A DNA stretch of 58,349 nucleotides, taken from positions 1 to 58,349 of the forward strand of contig NZ_JPQO01000188.1 of assembly GCF_000773685.1 (NCBI RefSeq), in the 5' to 3' direction. The notes below the pieces were generated by a model. It saw only the letters and a program-made list of their open reading frames with translations. It was not told the DNA's origin and made no database searches. Origin of the DNA: Acinetobacter sp. HR7. GTDB taxonomy: Bacteria; Pseudomonadota; Gammaproteobacteria; Pseudomonadales; Moraxellaceae. Below, in pieces: positions 25,725 through 34,255 of this stretch (positions within the stretch are counted from its first letter, which is position 1; every line of letters starts with the position of its first letter). The position numbers and the translations under genes were made by a program.

Positions 25725-26756
25725 ATGAAAAAAATATCAATCTGGTTAAAACAAGTATCTGTTGCCTTACTGGTTGGCCTGAATCTGTCTGCCTGCAGTC
25801 TGAATCGCGCTCCAGATACCTCATTACCTGTCACTGAGTTGCGTTATCAGAGTAGTGCCGGACTGGTGTCCCTGCCAGAGCTGGCCAAAGACCTGGGTTA
25901 TCTCGGCAATATCCAACTGAATTATGTCGGTACCGTACAAGGCGGACCACAGGATCTGTTGACCTTGGTGGCAGGAGATGTGGACTTTGCTTCAGCCTTT
26001 AATGGCGCAGTTGTCAAAGTGATGGCAGCAGGTCTGGATGTCGTGCCTGTAGTGGCCTCTTATGGTTGTGACTATAAGCAGTCAGCAGGCTTCTACGTGT
26101 TGGAAAATAGTCCGATCCGTACCGCGCGTGATTTTATTGGCAAGAAAGTGGCGATGAATACCTTCGGCGCTCATCATGATTTTGTACTACGTGATTGGCT
26201 GGAAAAAAATGGTTTAACAGCAAAAGAAATTTCAGAGGTGGAATTCATCATGCTGCCACCGATTACTTCTGAACAGGCACTTCGTAACGGGCAAATTGAT
26301 GTCGCTGTGTTGTCCAGCATTACGGAACAGCGCGCTTTAAAGAATGGCGGTGTGCGTAAAATTTTTGCAGATGTAGATTTATATGGCCCATTCACCGCAG
26401 GGAGCTACTCGATGCGCAAAGAGTTTATCGAGAAACATCCTGAAGTCGTAAAGACCTTTGTGGAAGGAGTAGCTAAAGCACATCGCTGGGTGCAGACCAC
26501 ACCCGTTGAAGAAGTACATGCCCGTTTTAAGCGCATCATTTCCGAGCGGGGTCGCAACGAGAATCATGCCCTGATTCCATATTTCCAGAGTTATGGTGTG
26601 CATAGTGCGGGTGGGGTGCAGAAGGCAGAAGACTTCGAGCCATGGATCAAATTCATGGAGAAAGAACAAAAACTGAAACCAGGCGTACTGAATGCGCAAA
26701 ACGTTTTCAGTAACCGTTTCAACCCTTATGCCGACCAGAATACACAAGGATTATAA
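25725..26756 (+). CDS. lipoprotein TauA/SsuA-type binding protein
   Basis: This 343-residue protein has a lipoprotein signal with lipobox LSAC (C24), so it is membrane-anchored rather than free in the periplasm. The mature protein is an NMT1/SsuA-like binding protein: LRYQSSAGLVSLPELAKDLG, GGPQDLLTLVAGDVDFASAF and DFIGKKVAMNTFGAHHD. It lies directly before an ATPase and a permease gene, forming a complete second transporter. ATG 25725 with AGGAG upstream is chosen; the frame from 25680 overlaps the permease. Its Met and Cys content is ordinary. Confidence 0.88.
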   Translation: MKKISIWLKQVSVALLVGLNLSACSLNRAPDTSLPVTELRYQSSAGLVSLPELAKDLGYLGNIQLNYVGTVQGGPQDLLTLVAGDVDFASAFNGAVVKVMAAGLDVVPVVASYGCDYKQSAGFYVLENSPIRTARDFIGKKVAMNTFGAHHDFVLRDWLEKNGLTAKEISEVEFIMLPPITSEQALRNGQIDVAVLSSITEQRALKNGGVRKIFADVDLYGPFTAGSYSMRKEFIEKHPEVVKTFVEGVAKAHRWVQTTPVEEVHARFKRIISERGRNENHALIPYFQSYGVHSAGGVQKAEDFEPWIKFMEKEQKLKPGVLNAQNVFSNRFNPYADQNTQGL

Positions 26757-26758
26757 CA

Positions 26759-27589
26759 ATGACGATTGCATTAAAAATGGACCATGTCCGTAAAGAATTT
26801 CCAGCTAAAACCACAGGTAAATTGCCCTCTGCACCTTTTGTTGCAGTAGAAAATGTCACTCTAGATATTCAGCAAGGTGAATTTGTATGCATCGTGGGGC
26901 CGAGTGGTTGTGGCAAATCGACTTTACTGGATTTAATTGCGGGCTTAACCCGTCCAAGCTCCGGTCAGATTTTGCTGAATGGCAAGGAAATTACCAAGCC
27001 AGGTCTGGATCGCGGCATTGTGTTTCAGCAATATGCGCTCTATCCATGGCTGACCGCGCTAGAAAATATTGAGTTTGGTCTGGAAGCCAAAGGCGTAGAT
27101 AAAAAGACCCGTCGTGAGAAGGCCAAATATTATTTACAGCTGGTGGGATTAACTGGTTTTGAAAATCACTATCCGAATGAATTATCTGGCGGGATGAAGC
27201 AGCGGGTGGCCATTGCCCGCAGCTTGGCCTATGAACCAGAAATTCTGTTGATGGATGAGCCATTTGCTGCACTGGATGCCCAGACCCGTGAAACCTTACA
27301 GGAAGAATTGCTGAACATTTGGCGCAGTTCCAAAGCCACCATCATTTTTATTACCCATAGTATTGATGAAGCGATTTACCTCAGCCAGCGCGTCGCTATC
27401 ATGACTTCCCGTCCGGGACGGATTAAGGATGTGATCGAGATTCCGGAAAGTTTACGTTTGCAAGATGAAGACGTTCGTTCAACGGCAGAATATGGGCGGT
27501 TACGTCATAGAATCTGGTCGCAGTTGAGTGAAGAAGTGGTGAAAGCACAGGCATTAGAAAAGACCAAGCAGCTACAGCACAGTGCTTAA
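26759..27589 (+). CDS. SsuB/TauB-type ABC transporter ATPase, first copy
   Basis: This 276-residue cytosolic ATPase has Walker A GPSGCGKST, Q-loop VFQQYALYPW, signature LSGGMKQR, Walker B ILLMDEPF and the H-loop THSIDEA. It belongs to the nitrate/sulfonate/taurine class. It lies between the lipoprotein binding-protein gene (2 bp) and a permease gene (27 bp), so it most likely energises that transporter; it might also serve the tandem permeases upstream. Confidence 0.93.
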   Translation: MTIALKMDHVRKEFPAKTTGKLPSAPFVAVENVTLDIQQGEFVCIVGPSGCGKSTLLDLIAGLTRPSSGQILLNGKEITKPGLDRGIVFQQYALYPWLTALENIEFGLEAKGVDKKTRREKAKYYLQLVGLTGFENHYPNELSGGMKQRVAIARSLAYEPEILLMDEPFAALDAQTRETLQEELLNIWRSSKATIIFITHSIDEAIYLSQRVAIMTSRPGRIKDVIEIPESLRLQDEDVRSTAEYGRLRHRIWSQLSEEVVKAQALEKTKQLQHSA

Positions 27590-27616
27590 AAGAATATAAA
27601 AAAGAGGATTATCAAT

Positions 27617-28453
27617 ATGACAACAGCAAAAAATCAGGCATTGGCCTATCCCAATGCTACCTTTAACCGCAAGAAACTCAATATCCAACTCACCTGGTTG
27701 AGTTCTGGGTTTAAGCGATCCATTGCCATAGTACTGTTCTTCCTGCTTTGGGAAGTCTTACCGCGTATGGGTGTCGTTAGTGCGGCCTTTCTACCACCTT
27801 TAAGTCAGGTATTTCAAACGGGTTGGGAACTATATCAATCAGGGCAATTGACCCATCATTTGGTAGTTTCTCTACAACGCTCAGTGATTGGTTTTACCTT
27901 GGCGATATTACTGGCTATTCCACTAGGTTTGCTGATTGGCTGGTACAAGCTGATTGCAGAAACCTTAAATCCATTGTTAGAGCTGTTCCGTAATACCACT
28001 GCACTGGCTTTAATGCCGGTATTTATCCTGTTTTTGGGGATTGGTGAAGTGTCAAAAATCAGTTTGCTGGTTTATGCCTGCACTTGGCCAATCTTACTGA
28101 ATACGATTTCAGGGGTACAAAACGTAGATCCATTGCTGATTAAATCTGCACGTACCATGGGTTTGCCACCGTATCAGCTGTTTAGAAAAGTGATCTTGCC
28201 GGCAGCTGTACCGACTATTTTTGTGGGCATCCGTCTGGCTGGTGCGATTTCGATTCTGGCACTGGTTGCGGTAGAAATGTTCGGTTCTAAAGCTGGTTTA
28301 GGTTATTTGATTATGTATTCCCAATATAGTTTTGAAATTCCACAAATGTTTGTCGGTATTTTAATTATGACTGTTTTAGGGTTAGCATTTAATTATGGTT
28401 TACTTGCGGTAGAAAAACATTTTACCAAGTGGAAGAAAAATCCGGTTGAATAA
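27617..28453 (+). CDS. TauC/SsuC-type ABC permease, third copy
   Basis: This 278-residue inner-membrane permease has about six helices and the EAA-type loop KSARTMGLPPYQLFRKVILPA. With the lipoprotein binding protein and ATPase immediately upstream it makes a complete importer, probably as a homodimer. AAGAGGA precedes the ATG. It is the last gene of the sigma-54-driven operon and is followed by a strong terminator. Confidence 0.92.
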   Translation: MTTAKNQALAYPNATFNRKKLNIQLTWLSSGFKRSIAIVLFFLLWEVLPRMGVVSAAFLPPLSQVFQTGWELYQSGQLTHHLVVSLQRSVIGFTLAILLAIPLGLLIGWYKLIAETLNPLLELFRNTTALALMPVFILFLGIGEVSKISLLVYACTWPILLNTISGVQNVDPLLIKSARTMGLPPYQLFRKVILPAAVPTIFVGIRLAGAISILALVAVEMFGSKAGLGYLIMYSQYSFEIPQMFVGILIMTVLGLAFNYGLLAVEKHFTKWKKNPVE

Positions 28454-28465
28454 TCCAATTAAAAT

Positions 28466-28497
28466 AAAAAACCCGTTTTAAATAAAACGGGTTTTTT
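28466..28497 (+). terminator. terminator of the organosulfur operon
   Basis: Stem AAAACCCGTTTT-type arms (AACCCGTTTTA/TAAAACGGGTT) with a minimal loop and T6 tract. It is A-flanked on the other side, so it may also stop leftward transcription from the regulator at 28561. Confidence 0.88.
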
Positions 28498-28560
28498 AAT
28501 ATCTTATCTAAAATTAAAAATATCATTGTATGAATATAAATAATAATTTTCACATAGTTT

Positions 28561-29658
28561 TTAAATCAGGCCGTATTTTAATAAACGCGTCCGAATGACA
28601 TTACGGGTCACTCCTAACAGCTTTGCAGTATGTACCTGGTTGTACTGGCAATGTTCATAGGCACTGCGAATAAAGCGTTCTTCAATCAGTTCATTGATAT
28701 TCAGATCAGGCAGTTGCCCAGAAGCGTCAAACAGCTGTTTAAAGGTTGCTTGGAGCAACTGTTCAGCATCCTGAAGGTTATGAATCTCCATATTCAAGTC
28801 AGTTGATGAATGCGGCTGACTCTGGGGAAAACCGGAAGACTTGATATTGCCAGTCACCAGGTTGGAAAAGCTGATATCTTCCGGTTCAATGACGCCATTA
28901 CGGCTGACCAGCACCGCATGGTGCATGGTATTTTCCAGCTCACGGATATTGCCCGGCCAGCGATGTTGAATCAGCTTTTTCGCTGCCAGCGCCGAGATAC
29001 GTAGAGGGGTGTCATGCGGGTTAGTCTGGTAACGTTCCACAAAGTATTTCGCCAGAGGCAGAATATCTTCACGACGGTCGGCCAGTCGTGGAATACGCAG
29101 TAATGCCACATACAGGCGATAGAATAAATCCTCGCGGAATTTACCCTCAATCACTGCCTTTTCCAGATCGACATTGGTTGCAGCAATGATGCGGACATTG
29201 ATCGGGATCGGCTTAAGCGACCCGACCCGGATAATTTCTCTTTCCTGTAAAATCCGCAATAATTTGACCTGCATTGGCAGGGATAGGTCACCAATTTCAT
29301 CCAGGAATAGCGTGCCATTATGCGCTGCTTCGAACCAGCCGATACGCTGGCTAATTGCCCCGGTAAAAGCGCCTTTTTCATGCCCAAAAAGCTCACTTTC
29401 GGCCAGCGATTCTGTTAAGGCACCGCAGTTCACTGCGATAAAGGGACCATGGGCACGATGACTCAGATCATGAATCTGGCGTGCCACCAGCTCCTTACCG
29501 GTACCGGTTTCACCGATAATTAACGCATTGGCATCACTCGGTGCAATCTGTTTGATTCGTTCCAGCAAGGCTTTAGACAACGGGTCTTCAAAGACGGTAG
29601 CAGTCGCCCGTTCATGCCGTCTTGTCTGACTAATAATGGGATGTGTAAATATCGACAT
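28561..29658 (-). CDS. sigma-54-dependent activator (SfnR-like)
   Basis: This 365-residue enhancer-binding protein begins almost directly with the AAA+ domain and lacks a receiver or GAF sensor. Walker A GETGTGKE (49-56), the sigma-54 loop GAFTGA (96-101) and Walker B LFLDEIGD (117-124) are intact. A Fis-type helix-turn-helix (about 338-362) ends the protein. Size, architecture and context match SfnR of Pseudomonas, which turns on organosulfur use. It should activate the -24/-12 promoter at 18547. Without a sensor its activity is probably set by its own expression. Confidence 0.9.
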   Translation of the reverse strand: MSIFTHPIISQTRRHERATATVFEDPLSKALLERIKQIAPSDANALIIGETGTGKELVARQIHDLSHRAHGPFIAVNCGALTESLAESELFGHEKGAFTGAISQRIGWFEAAHNGTLFLDEIGDLSLPMQVKLLRILQEREIIRVGSLKPIPINVRIIAATNVDLEKAVIEGKFREDLFYRLYVALLRIPRLADRREDILPLAKYFVERYQTNPHDTPLRISALAAKKLIQHRWPGNIRELENTMHHAVLVSRNGVIEPEDISFSNLVTGNIKSSGFPQSQPHSSTDLNMEIHNLQDAEQLLQATFKQLFDASGQLPDLNINELIEERFIRSAYEHCQYNQVHTAKLLGVTRNVIRTRLLKYGLI

Positions 29659-29886
29659 AATTCTTATTTCAAATTATTAAAATATAGACAATCATCTATT
29701 AATTCATGACTTTTTATAAATAATAAATCGGTCTTTAATTATCAATCTGGTATATATAGGTTTAAATAGAAAATTAATCATAAAATAAGATAAAACCAGT
29801 AGCGATAATCAAATATTAAATCAAGATAAGTATTCACTGTAAAATCTTTTATATTATGCTCATCAATAACCAAAAGGGTAAATATA

Positions 29887-30102
29887 ATGACAATTACATC
29901 AGTTAACGTGCGTAACCAGTTTAAAGGTGTTATTCAGGAAATTGTAGAAGGAAGTGTTGTTTCAGAAGTAAATGTGGAAACCAAAGCCGGCATTTTTACT
30001 TCAATTATAAGTACCCGTTCGGTACAGGATCTGGATTTAAAAATCGGTTCGGAAGTGGTGGTGCTGATTAAATCAACAGAAGTGTCATTGGCAAAACTCT
30101 AG
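29887..30102 (+). CDS. free-standing molybdate-binding Mop (molbindin) protein
   Basis: This 71-residue protein is a single Mop/TOBE domain: RNQFKGVIQEIVEGSVVSEV, TSIISTRSVQDLDLKIGSEV and VLIKSTEVSLAKL match molbindins, which assemble into hexamers that store molybdate or tungstate. AAGGG lies a few bases before ATG 29887. It is followed 36 bp later by an ABC ATPase gene. In ModC the Mop domain is fused to the ATPase; here it is a separate gene beside a sulfonate-type ATPase. It contains no Cys and no internal Met. Confidence 0.88.
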   Translation: MTITSVNVRNQFKGVIQEIVEGSVVSEVNVETKAGIFTSIISTRSVQDLDLKIGSEVVVLIKSTEVSLAKL

Positions 30103-30138
30103 ATCTATATCTGGATTAAATCAAAAAAGGAGTGAACG

Positions 30139-30960
30139 ATGACACAGCAAGATCTCGGTTCAGTGTCGATTCAACACTTATATAAAAAATATCCCTCGCA
30201 AAATAATGAAGATCTGGTGGTTTTAGAAGATATCAATTTAGATATTCAGCCGGGTGAATTCATTAGTATTGTCGGTAGCAGTGGCTGTGGTAAATCCACC
30301 TTGCTTCGCCTGTTGGTAGGTCTGGAAAATCAATATCAGGGCAATATTCTGGTGGATGGTGAAAAAGCCATTGGTACCAGCCTTAATCGCGGCATTGTCT
30401 TTCAAGATCACCGCCTGTTTCCATGGCTCAGTGTTCGGGAAAATGTACGTATTGCCTTGCATAAAAGTAACTTAACCCGCGCTGAAGAAGACAAACTGAT
30501 TGATGAGCATCTGGAATTGGTTAATCTCAGCAATTTTAAAAATGCCTATCCATCACAGCTGTCTGGCGGGATGAACCAGCGTGTCGCGATTGCCCGTAGT
30601 CTGGTAAATCGTCCACAAATCCTGTTACTGGATGAGCCTTTTGGTGCACTGGATGCCTTGACTCGTCAGAATCTGCAGGATGAATTACAACGCATCTGGC
30701 AAACAGAAAAGATCACCATGATCATTGTGACCCATGATGTGGAAGAGGCGGTTTTCTTGGGTGATCGCGTGGTGGTGATGCAACCACATCCGGGACGGAT
30801 TAAACGGATAGTTGATGTACCTGTACCACATCCACGCAAGCGTGAGGATGTTCGTCTGCACAATATTAAGAACAATATTTTGCAGGACTTTAGCGATCCA
30901 AGCAAAGAGGTGCTGTTCCAGAAACCGCGACATTTTTCAGATTACCAGTTTGCCTGGTAA
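30139..30960 (+). CDS. SsuB/TauB-type ABC transporter ATPase, second copy
   Basis: This 273-residue ATPase has Walker A GSSGCGKST, Q-loop VFQDHRLFPW, signature LSGGMNQR, Walker B LLLDEPF and H-loop THDVEEA. No permease or binding-protein gene is attached, so it likely completes the transporter made of the 21716 binding protein and the tandem permeases at 24038 and 24884. It probably forms an operon with the Mop gene. A strong ribosome site (AAGGAG) precedes ATG 30139. Confidence 0.92.
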   Translation: MTQQDLGSVSIQHLYKKYPSQNNEDLVVLEDINLDIQPGEFISIVGSSGCGKSTLLRLLVGLENQYQGNILVDGEKAIGTSLNRGIVFQDHRLFPWLSVRENVRIALHKSNLTRAEEDKLIDEHLELVNLSNFKNAYPSQLSGGMNQRVAIARSLVNRPQILLLDEPFGALDALTRQNLQDELQRIWQTEKITMIIVTHDVEEAVFLGDRVVVMQPHPGRIKRIVDVPVPHPRKREDVRLHNIKNNILQDFSDPSKEVLFQKPRHFSDYQFAW

Positions 30961-30973
30961 ACCTTTAAAGCTT

Positions 30974-31000
30974 AAAAAGCCTGTTAAAGCAGGCTTTTTT
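30974..31000 (+). terminator. terminator after the second ATPase gene
   Basis: Stem AAAAAGCCTG/CAGGCTTTTT with short TTAAAG-type loop and T6 tract. Confidence 0.88.
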
Positions 31001-31031
31001 GTTGGGTGTATTTTTAGATAACTGAAGCAAT

Positions 31032-31056
31032 AAAAAAATGCCCCGAAGGGCATTCT
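31032..31056 (-). terminator. terminator of monooxygenase copy 1 (UUCG loop)
   Basis: On the minus strand AATGCCC-TTCG-GGGCATT is followed by seven T residues. The same hairpin, near-identical in sequence, follows copy 2 at 32680, so the terminator was duplicated together with the gene. Confidence 0.88.
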
Positions 31057-31068
31057 TCTTGCATTTGA

Positions 31069-32433
31069 TTAGGAAGCTGCCTTGTTCAGCTTGCTTTCAG
31101 TCACATACTGATTTTCAGGACGCTTTAATCCTAAATTTTCACGTAAAGTTTTGCCTTCATATTCTGTGCGGAATAGGTCACGGCGTTGTAATTCTGGGAC
31201 AATGAAATCAACAAAATCATTCAGACCGGCAGGGGTGGTTGGTGGCAGCACATTAAAGCCATCAGCTGCTTCATTTTCGAACCATTGCTGTAACTGATCT
31301 ACGACCTGTTCTGGTGTACCCACCAGCGTCCAGTGCCCACGTGCTGAAGCGATATATTGGTAAAGCTGGCGAATGCTAAAATTATGTTTACGGGCAATAT
31401 CAATCATCATCTGCTGGCGGCTAGAGAAATTGATGTCAGTATCTTCCAGTTTCGGGAATGGTGCATCCAGATCATATTTCTCCAGGTTAATGCCACCTGA
31501 TAGACCTGAGAGTAGAGCCAGTCCCACTTTTGGATGAATCAGACTATTCAGGAAATCATATTTTTCTTTGGCTTCTTCTTCAGTTTTGGCGACGAAAATC
31601 GAAACACCTGGCATAATTTTCAGGTCATCCGGATGGCGGCCATATTTCAGCAAACGGCTTTTTACATCGCGATAAAATTCTTGAGCATCTTCTAGCGTTT
31701 GTTGAGCTGTAAAGATCACTTCAGCATATTTTCCTGCCAGTTCACGGCCATTCTCGGATTGACCCGCTTGAACAATCACAGGATAACCCTGCGGTGGGCG
31801 AGAAACATTCAGAGGCCCCTGTACATTGAAATGCTTCCCTTTATGTAATGGCTCATGCACCTTATCTGCCTGGAAGAACTGCCCAGTTTCCTTGTTATAG
31901 ATAAAGGCATCATCTTCCCAAGAATCCCAGAGTTTTTGCGTGACTTCAATAAACTCATCGGCACGTTCATAACGCACTTTTGGCTCGGGATGTTGTTCCA
32001 AACCAAAGTTGCGTGCAGTATCAGCCGATGCAGTGGTGACCACATTCCATGCTGCACGGCCTTTAGAAATATGATCTAAGGATGCAAATTTACGTGCCAG
32101 AATATAGGGATCTTCATAAGTGGTCGATGCTGTAGCGATAAAGCCCAAGTTTTTGGTTGCCACAGAGAGAGCCGCAAAGAGTGTTACCGGTTCAAAGCCA
32201 ACGCCTTTATCACCCAGACCAAGTTGGCCTTCTACTGCTGATCCCCAACGGACTGAAAGGCCATCTGCCAAGAAATAGGCATCAAACAAGCCCCGCTCAG
32301 CGGTTTTTGCCAACTCGATAATGTAGTCGATATTGAGATGATCCTGCGGACGTGATTCCGGATGACGCCAGCCAGCGGCATGCTGGGCAGTTGCGGGAAT
32401 AAAAGCACCGAGTTTAATTTGACGTTTTGCCAT
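31069..32433 (-). CDS. LLM-class flavin monooxygenase (DszA/NtaA/SnaA family), copy 1
   Basis: This 454-residue protein is an FMNH2-dependent monooxygenase of the bacterial luciferase-like group: ASTTYEDPYILARKFASLDHISKGRAAWNVVT and YPVIVQAGQSENGRELA are family hallmarks. Members oxidise sulfones, sulfonates, thioethers or chelators using reduced flavin from a separate reductase, none of which is encoded nearby. ATG 32433 with AAGGA 8 bp upstream is preferred over ATG 32463. It has no cysteine and three internal methionines. A -24/-12-like element lies 53 bp upstream. Confidence 0.9.
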   Translation of the reverse strand: MAKRQIKLGAFIPATAQHAAGWRHPESRPQDHLNIDYIIELAKTAERGLFDAYFLADGLSVRWGSAVEGQLGLGDKGVGFEPVTLFAALSVATKNLGFIATASTTYEDPYILARKFASLDHISKGRAAWNVVTTASADTARNFGLEQHPEPKVRYERADEFIEVTQKLWDSWEDDAFIYNKETGQFFQADKVHEPLHKGKHFNVQGPLNVSRPPQGYPVIVQAGQSENGRELAGKYAEVIFTAQQTLEDAQEFYRDVKSRLLKYGRHPDDLKIMPGVSIFVAKTEEEAKEKYDFLNSLIHPKVGLALLSGLSGGINLEKYDLDAPFPKLEDTDINFSSRQQMMIDIARKHNFSIRQLYQYIASARGHWTLVGTPEQVVDQLQQWFENEAADGFNVLPPTTPAGLNDFVDFIVPELQRRDLFRTEYEGKTLRENLGLKRPENQYVTESKLNKAAS

Positions 32434-32476
32434 GTCTGTTTCCTTATCTATGGATTTTTTCATCGAATAGATAAGA

Positions 32477-32492
32477 ACAATTACTGTGCCAA
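32477..32492 (-). promoter_or_regulatory. possible sigma-54 promoter of monooxygenase copy 1
   Basis: On the minus strand TTGGCACAGTAATTGT has the -24 element TTGGCAC and TTGT 10 bp after GG; the -12 dinucleotide is GT instead of GC. The leader to ATG 32433 would be about 33 nt, the same as at the 18547 promoter. The -12 mismatch keeps this tentative. Confidence 0.45.
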
Positions 32493-32572
32493 TAAATATT
32501 CATAATTAAAACAACAATATAAAACACATAATCTTTTTATGTGTTTGAAATTCAGCAAGATTTTATGGTGAA

Positions 32573-32588
32573 TGTTGGAAAATCTACA
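32573..32588. promoter_or_regulatory. possible degenerate activator site
   Basis: TGTTGGAAAATCTACA matches the palindromic site at 18456 at 11 of 16 positions and lies about 114 bp upstream of the expected start at the possible -24/-12 element. It is weak on its own; the matching spacing is what makes it notable. Confidence 0.3.
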
Positions 32589-32679
32589 GCAGCAAATCTG
32601 CAGTGCTTATCTCAAAGCAGCTATTTTTAGACAAGGTGATTTAAGGCAGATATTCAGGCACAAAAAAATGATTAAGAAA

Positions 32680-32706
32680 TAAAAAAATGCCCCGAAGGGC
32701 ATTTTT
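32680..32706 (-). terminator. terminator of monooxygenase copy 2 (UUCG loop)
   Basis: On the minus strand AATGCCC-TTCG-GGGCATT with flanking T-tract, practically identical to the hairpin after copy 1. Confidence 0.88.
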
Positions 32707-32720
32707 TATCAGTAATTGAT

Positions 32721-34091
32721 TTAAGACGCTGCAGCAGTATTCCGTTGTGCTAGTACATACTGGTTTTCTGGTCGCTTTAAGCCTAAGTTCTCACGCAAAG
32801 TGGTGCCTTCATATTCAGTCCGGAAAAGACCACGACGTTGCAGTTCCGGCACAATTAAGTCGACAAAGTCATTCAGACCAGCTGGCGTACTTGGAGGAAG
32901 GATATTAAACCCATCAGCCGCTTCATGTTCAAACCATTCTTGCAGCTGATCCACGATCTGCTCAGGTGTGCCGACCAGCGTCCAGTGACCGCGTGCAGAA
33001 GCCACATATTCATACAGCTGTCGAATAGTAAAATGATGCTTACGGGCAATCTCAATCATCATCTGCTGGCGGCTGCCAAAATCAATCAGCTTTTCATCTA
33101 GTTCCGGGAATGGCTGATCCAGATCGTACTGTTCCAGATCAATTCCGCCTGCCAGGCCAGAAAGCAGACCCAGACCGACTTGCGGATGAATCAGGCTATT
33201 GAGCAGATCGTATTTTTCCTGCGCTTCTTCTGCAGTTTTGGCTACAAAAATCGAAACACCTGGCATAACTTTCAGGTCATCAGCATGACGACCATATTTG
33301 GCCAGACGACCTTTGACATCGCGGTAGAAGGCTTGGGCATCTTCCAAGGATTGTTGTGCAGTAAAAATTACTTCGGCAAATTTCGCTGCCAGTTCACGGC
33401 CATCTTCAGACTGACCAGCCTGTACAATTACGGGATAACCTTGTGGCGGGCGTGGCACATTCAGTGCGCCTTGGACCTCAAAGAATTTACCTTTGTGCTG
33501 TGGCTCATGGAATTTTTCGGGCTGGAAAAACTGTCCTGAATCCTTGTCATATATAAAAGCATCATCTTCCTAGGAATCCCAGAGTTTCTGCACCACTTCA
33601 ATAAATTCATGTGCCTGAGCATAACGGGTCTTGGCATCTGGATGTTCAGACAGGCCAAAATTACGCGCTACCTGCTTGGAGGCCGTAGTCACCACATTCC
33701 ATGCTGCGCGGCCTTTAGAAATATGGTCCAGTGAGGCATATTTACGTGCCAGCGTATAAGGATGTTCATAGGTGGTCGATGCAGTTGCCACAAAGCCGAT
33801 ATGTTTGGTCACGGCAGATAGCGCTGCGAACAGGGTCACTGGTTCAAAGCCCGTGTCTTTATCGCCCAAGCTCCAGCCTTTGCTGGTCACTGAACCCCAA
33901 TCGCCACGAACTGCCAGGGTATCAGCCAGAAAATAGGCATCAAACAGACCTCGCTCTGCGGTTTTGACCAGTTCAATGGCATAGTCGATATTAAGATGAT
34001 CCTGCGGACGTGATTCTGGATGACGCCAGCCAGCAGCATGTTGAGAGGTGGTTGGGATAAAAGCACCGAGACGGATTTTACGTTCAGCCAT
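32721..34091 (-). pseudogene. LLM-class flavin monooxygenase, copy 2, interrupted by an amber codon
   Basis: One continuous frame of 457 codons encodes a close paralogue of the 31069 protein, but codon 174 is TAG (33570-33572). Copy 1 has Trp in the matching WDSWEDDAF context, so a single TGG to TAG change explains it. The N-terminal 173 residues and the C-terminal part (in-frame ATG at 33458) are otherwise intact with no frameshift. This suggests a very recent nonsense mutation, a read error or readthrough. If real, the truncated product lacks most of the TIM barrel. Confidence 0.88.
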
Positions 34092-34168
34092 GAGAAAAAC
34101 CTTGTGTTTTTTATGTTGTGAGCTGGTTATAACAAGGAATTTTCAGGGGTTAAAATACGATAAAATTA

Positions 34169-34191
34169 AATCCATATAAAAAATATGGATT
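34169..34191. repeat. 9-bp inverted repeat between MATE gene and monooxygenase copy 2
   Basis: AATCCATAT-AAAAA-ATATGGATT is perfect. The AT-rich stem is a poor terminator; it could be a weak terminator for the MATE gene or an operator for the monooxygenase, both on the minus strand. Confidence 0.5.
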
Positions 34192-34255
34192 AACCAGAAA
34201 ATACGCCATTCACAAGTTTTTCACTCGGTTTTATTTTCTTATGAAAGGCTGAAAA

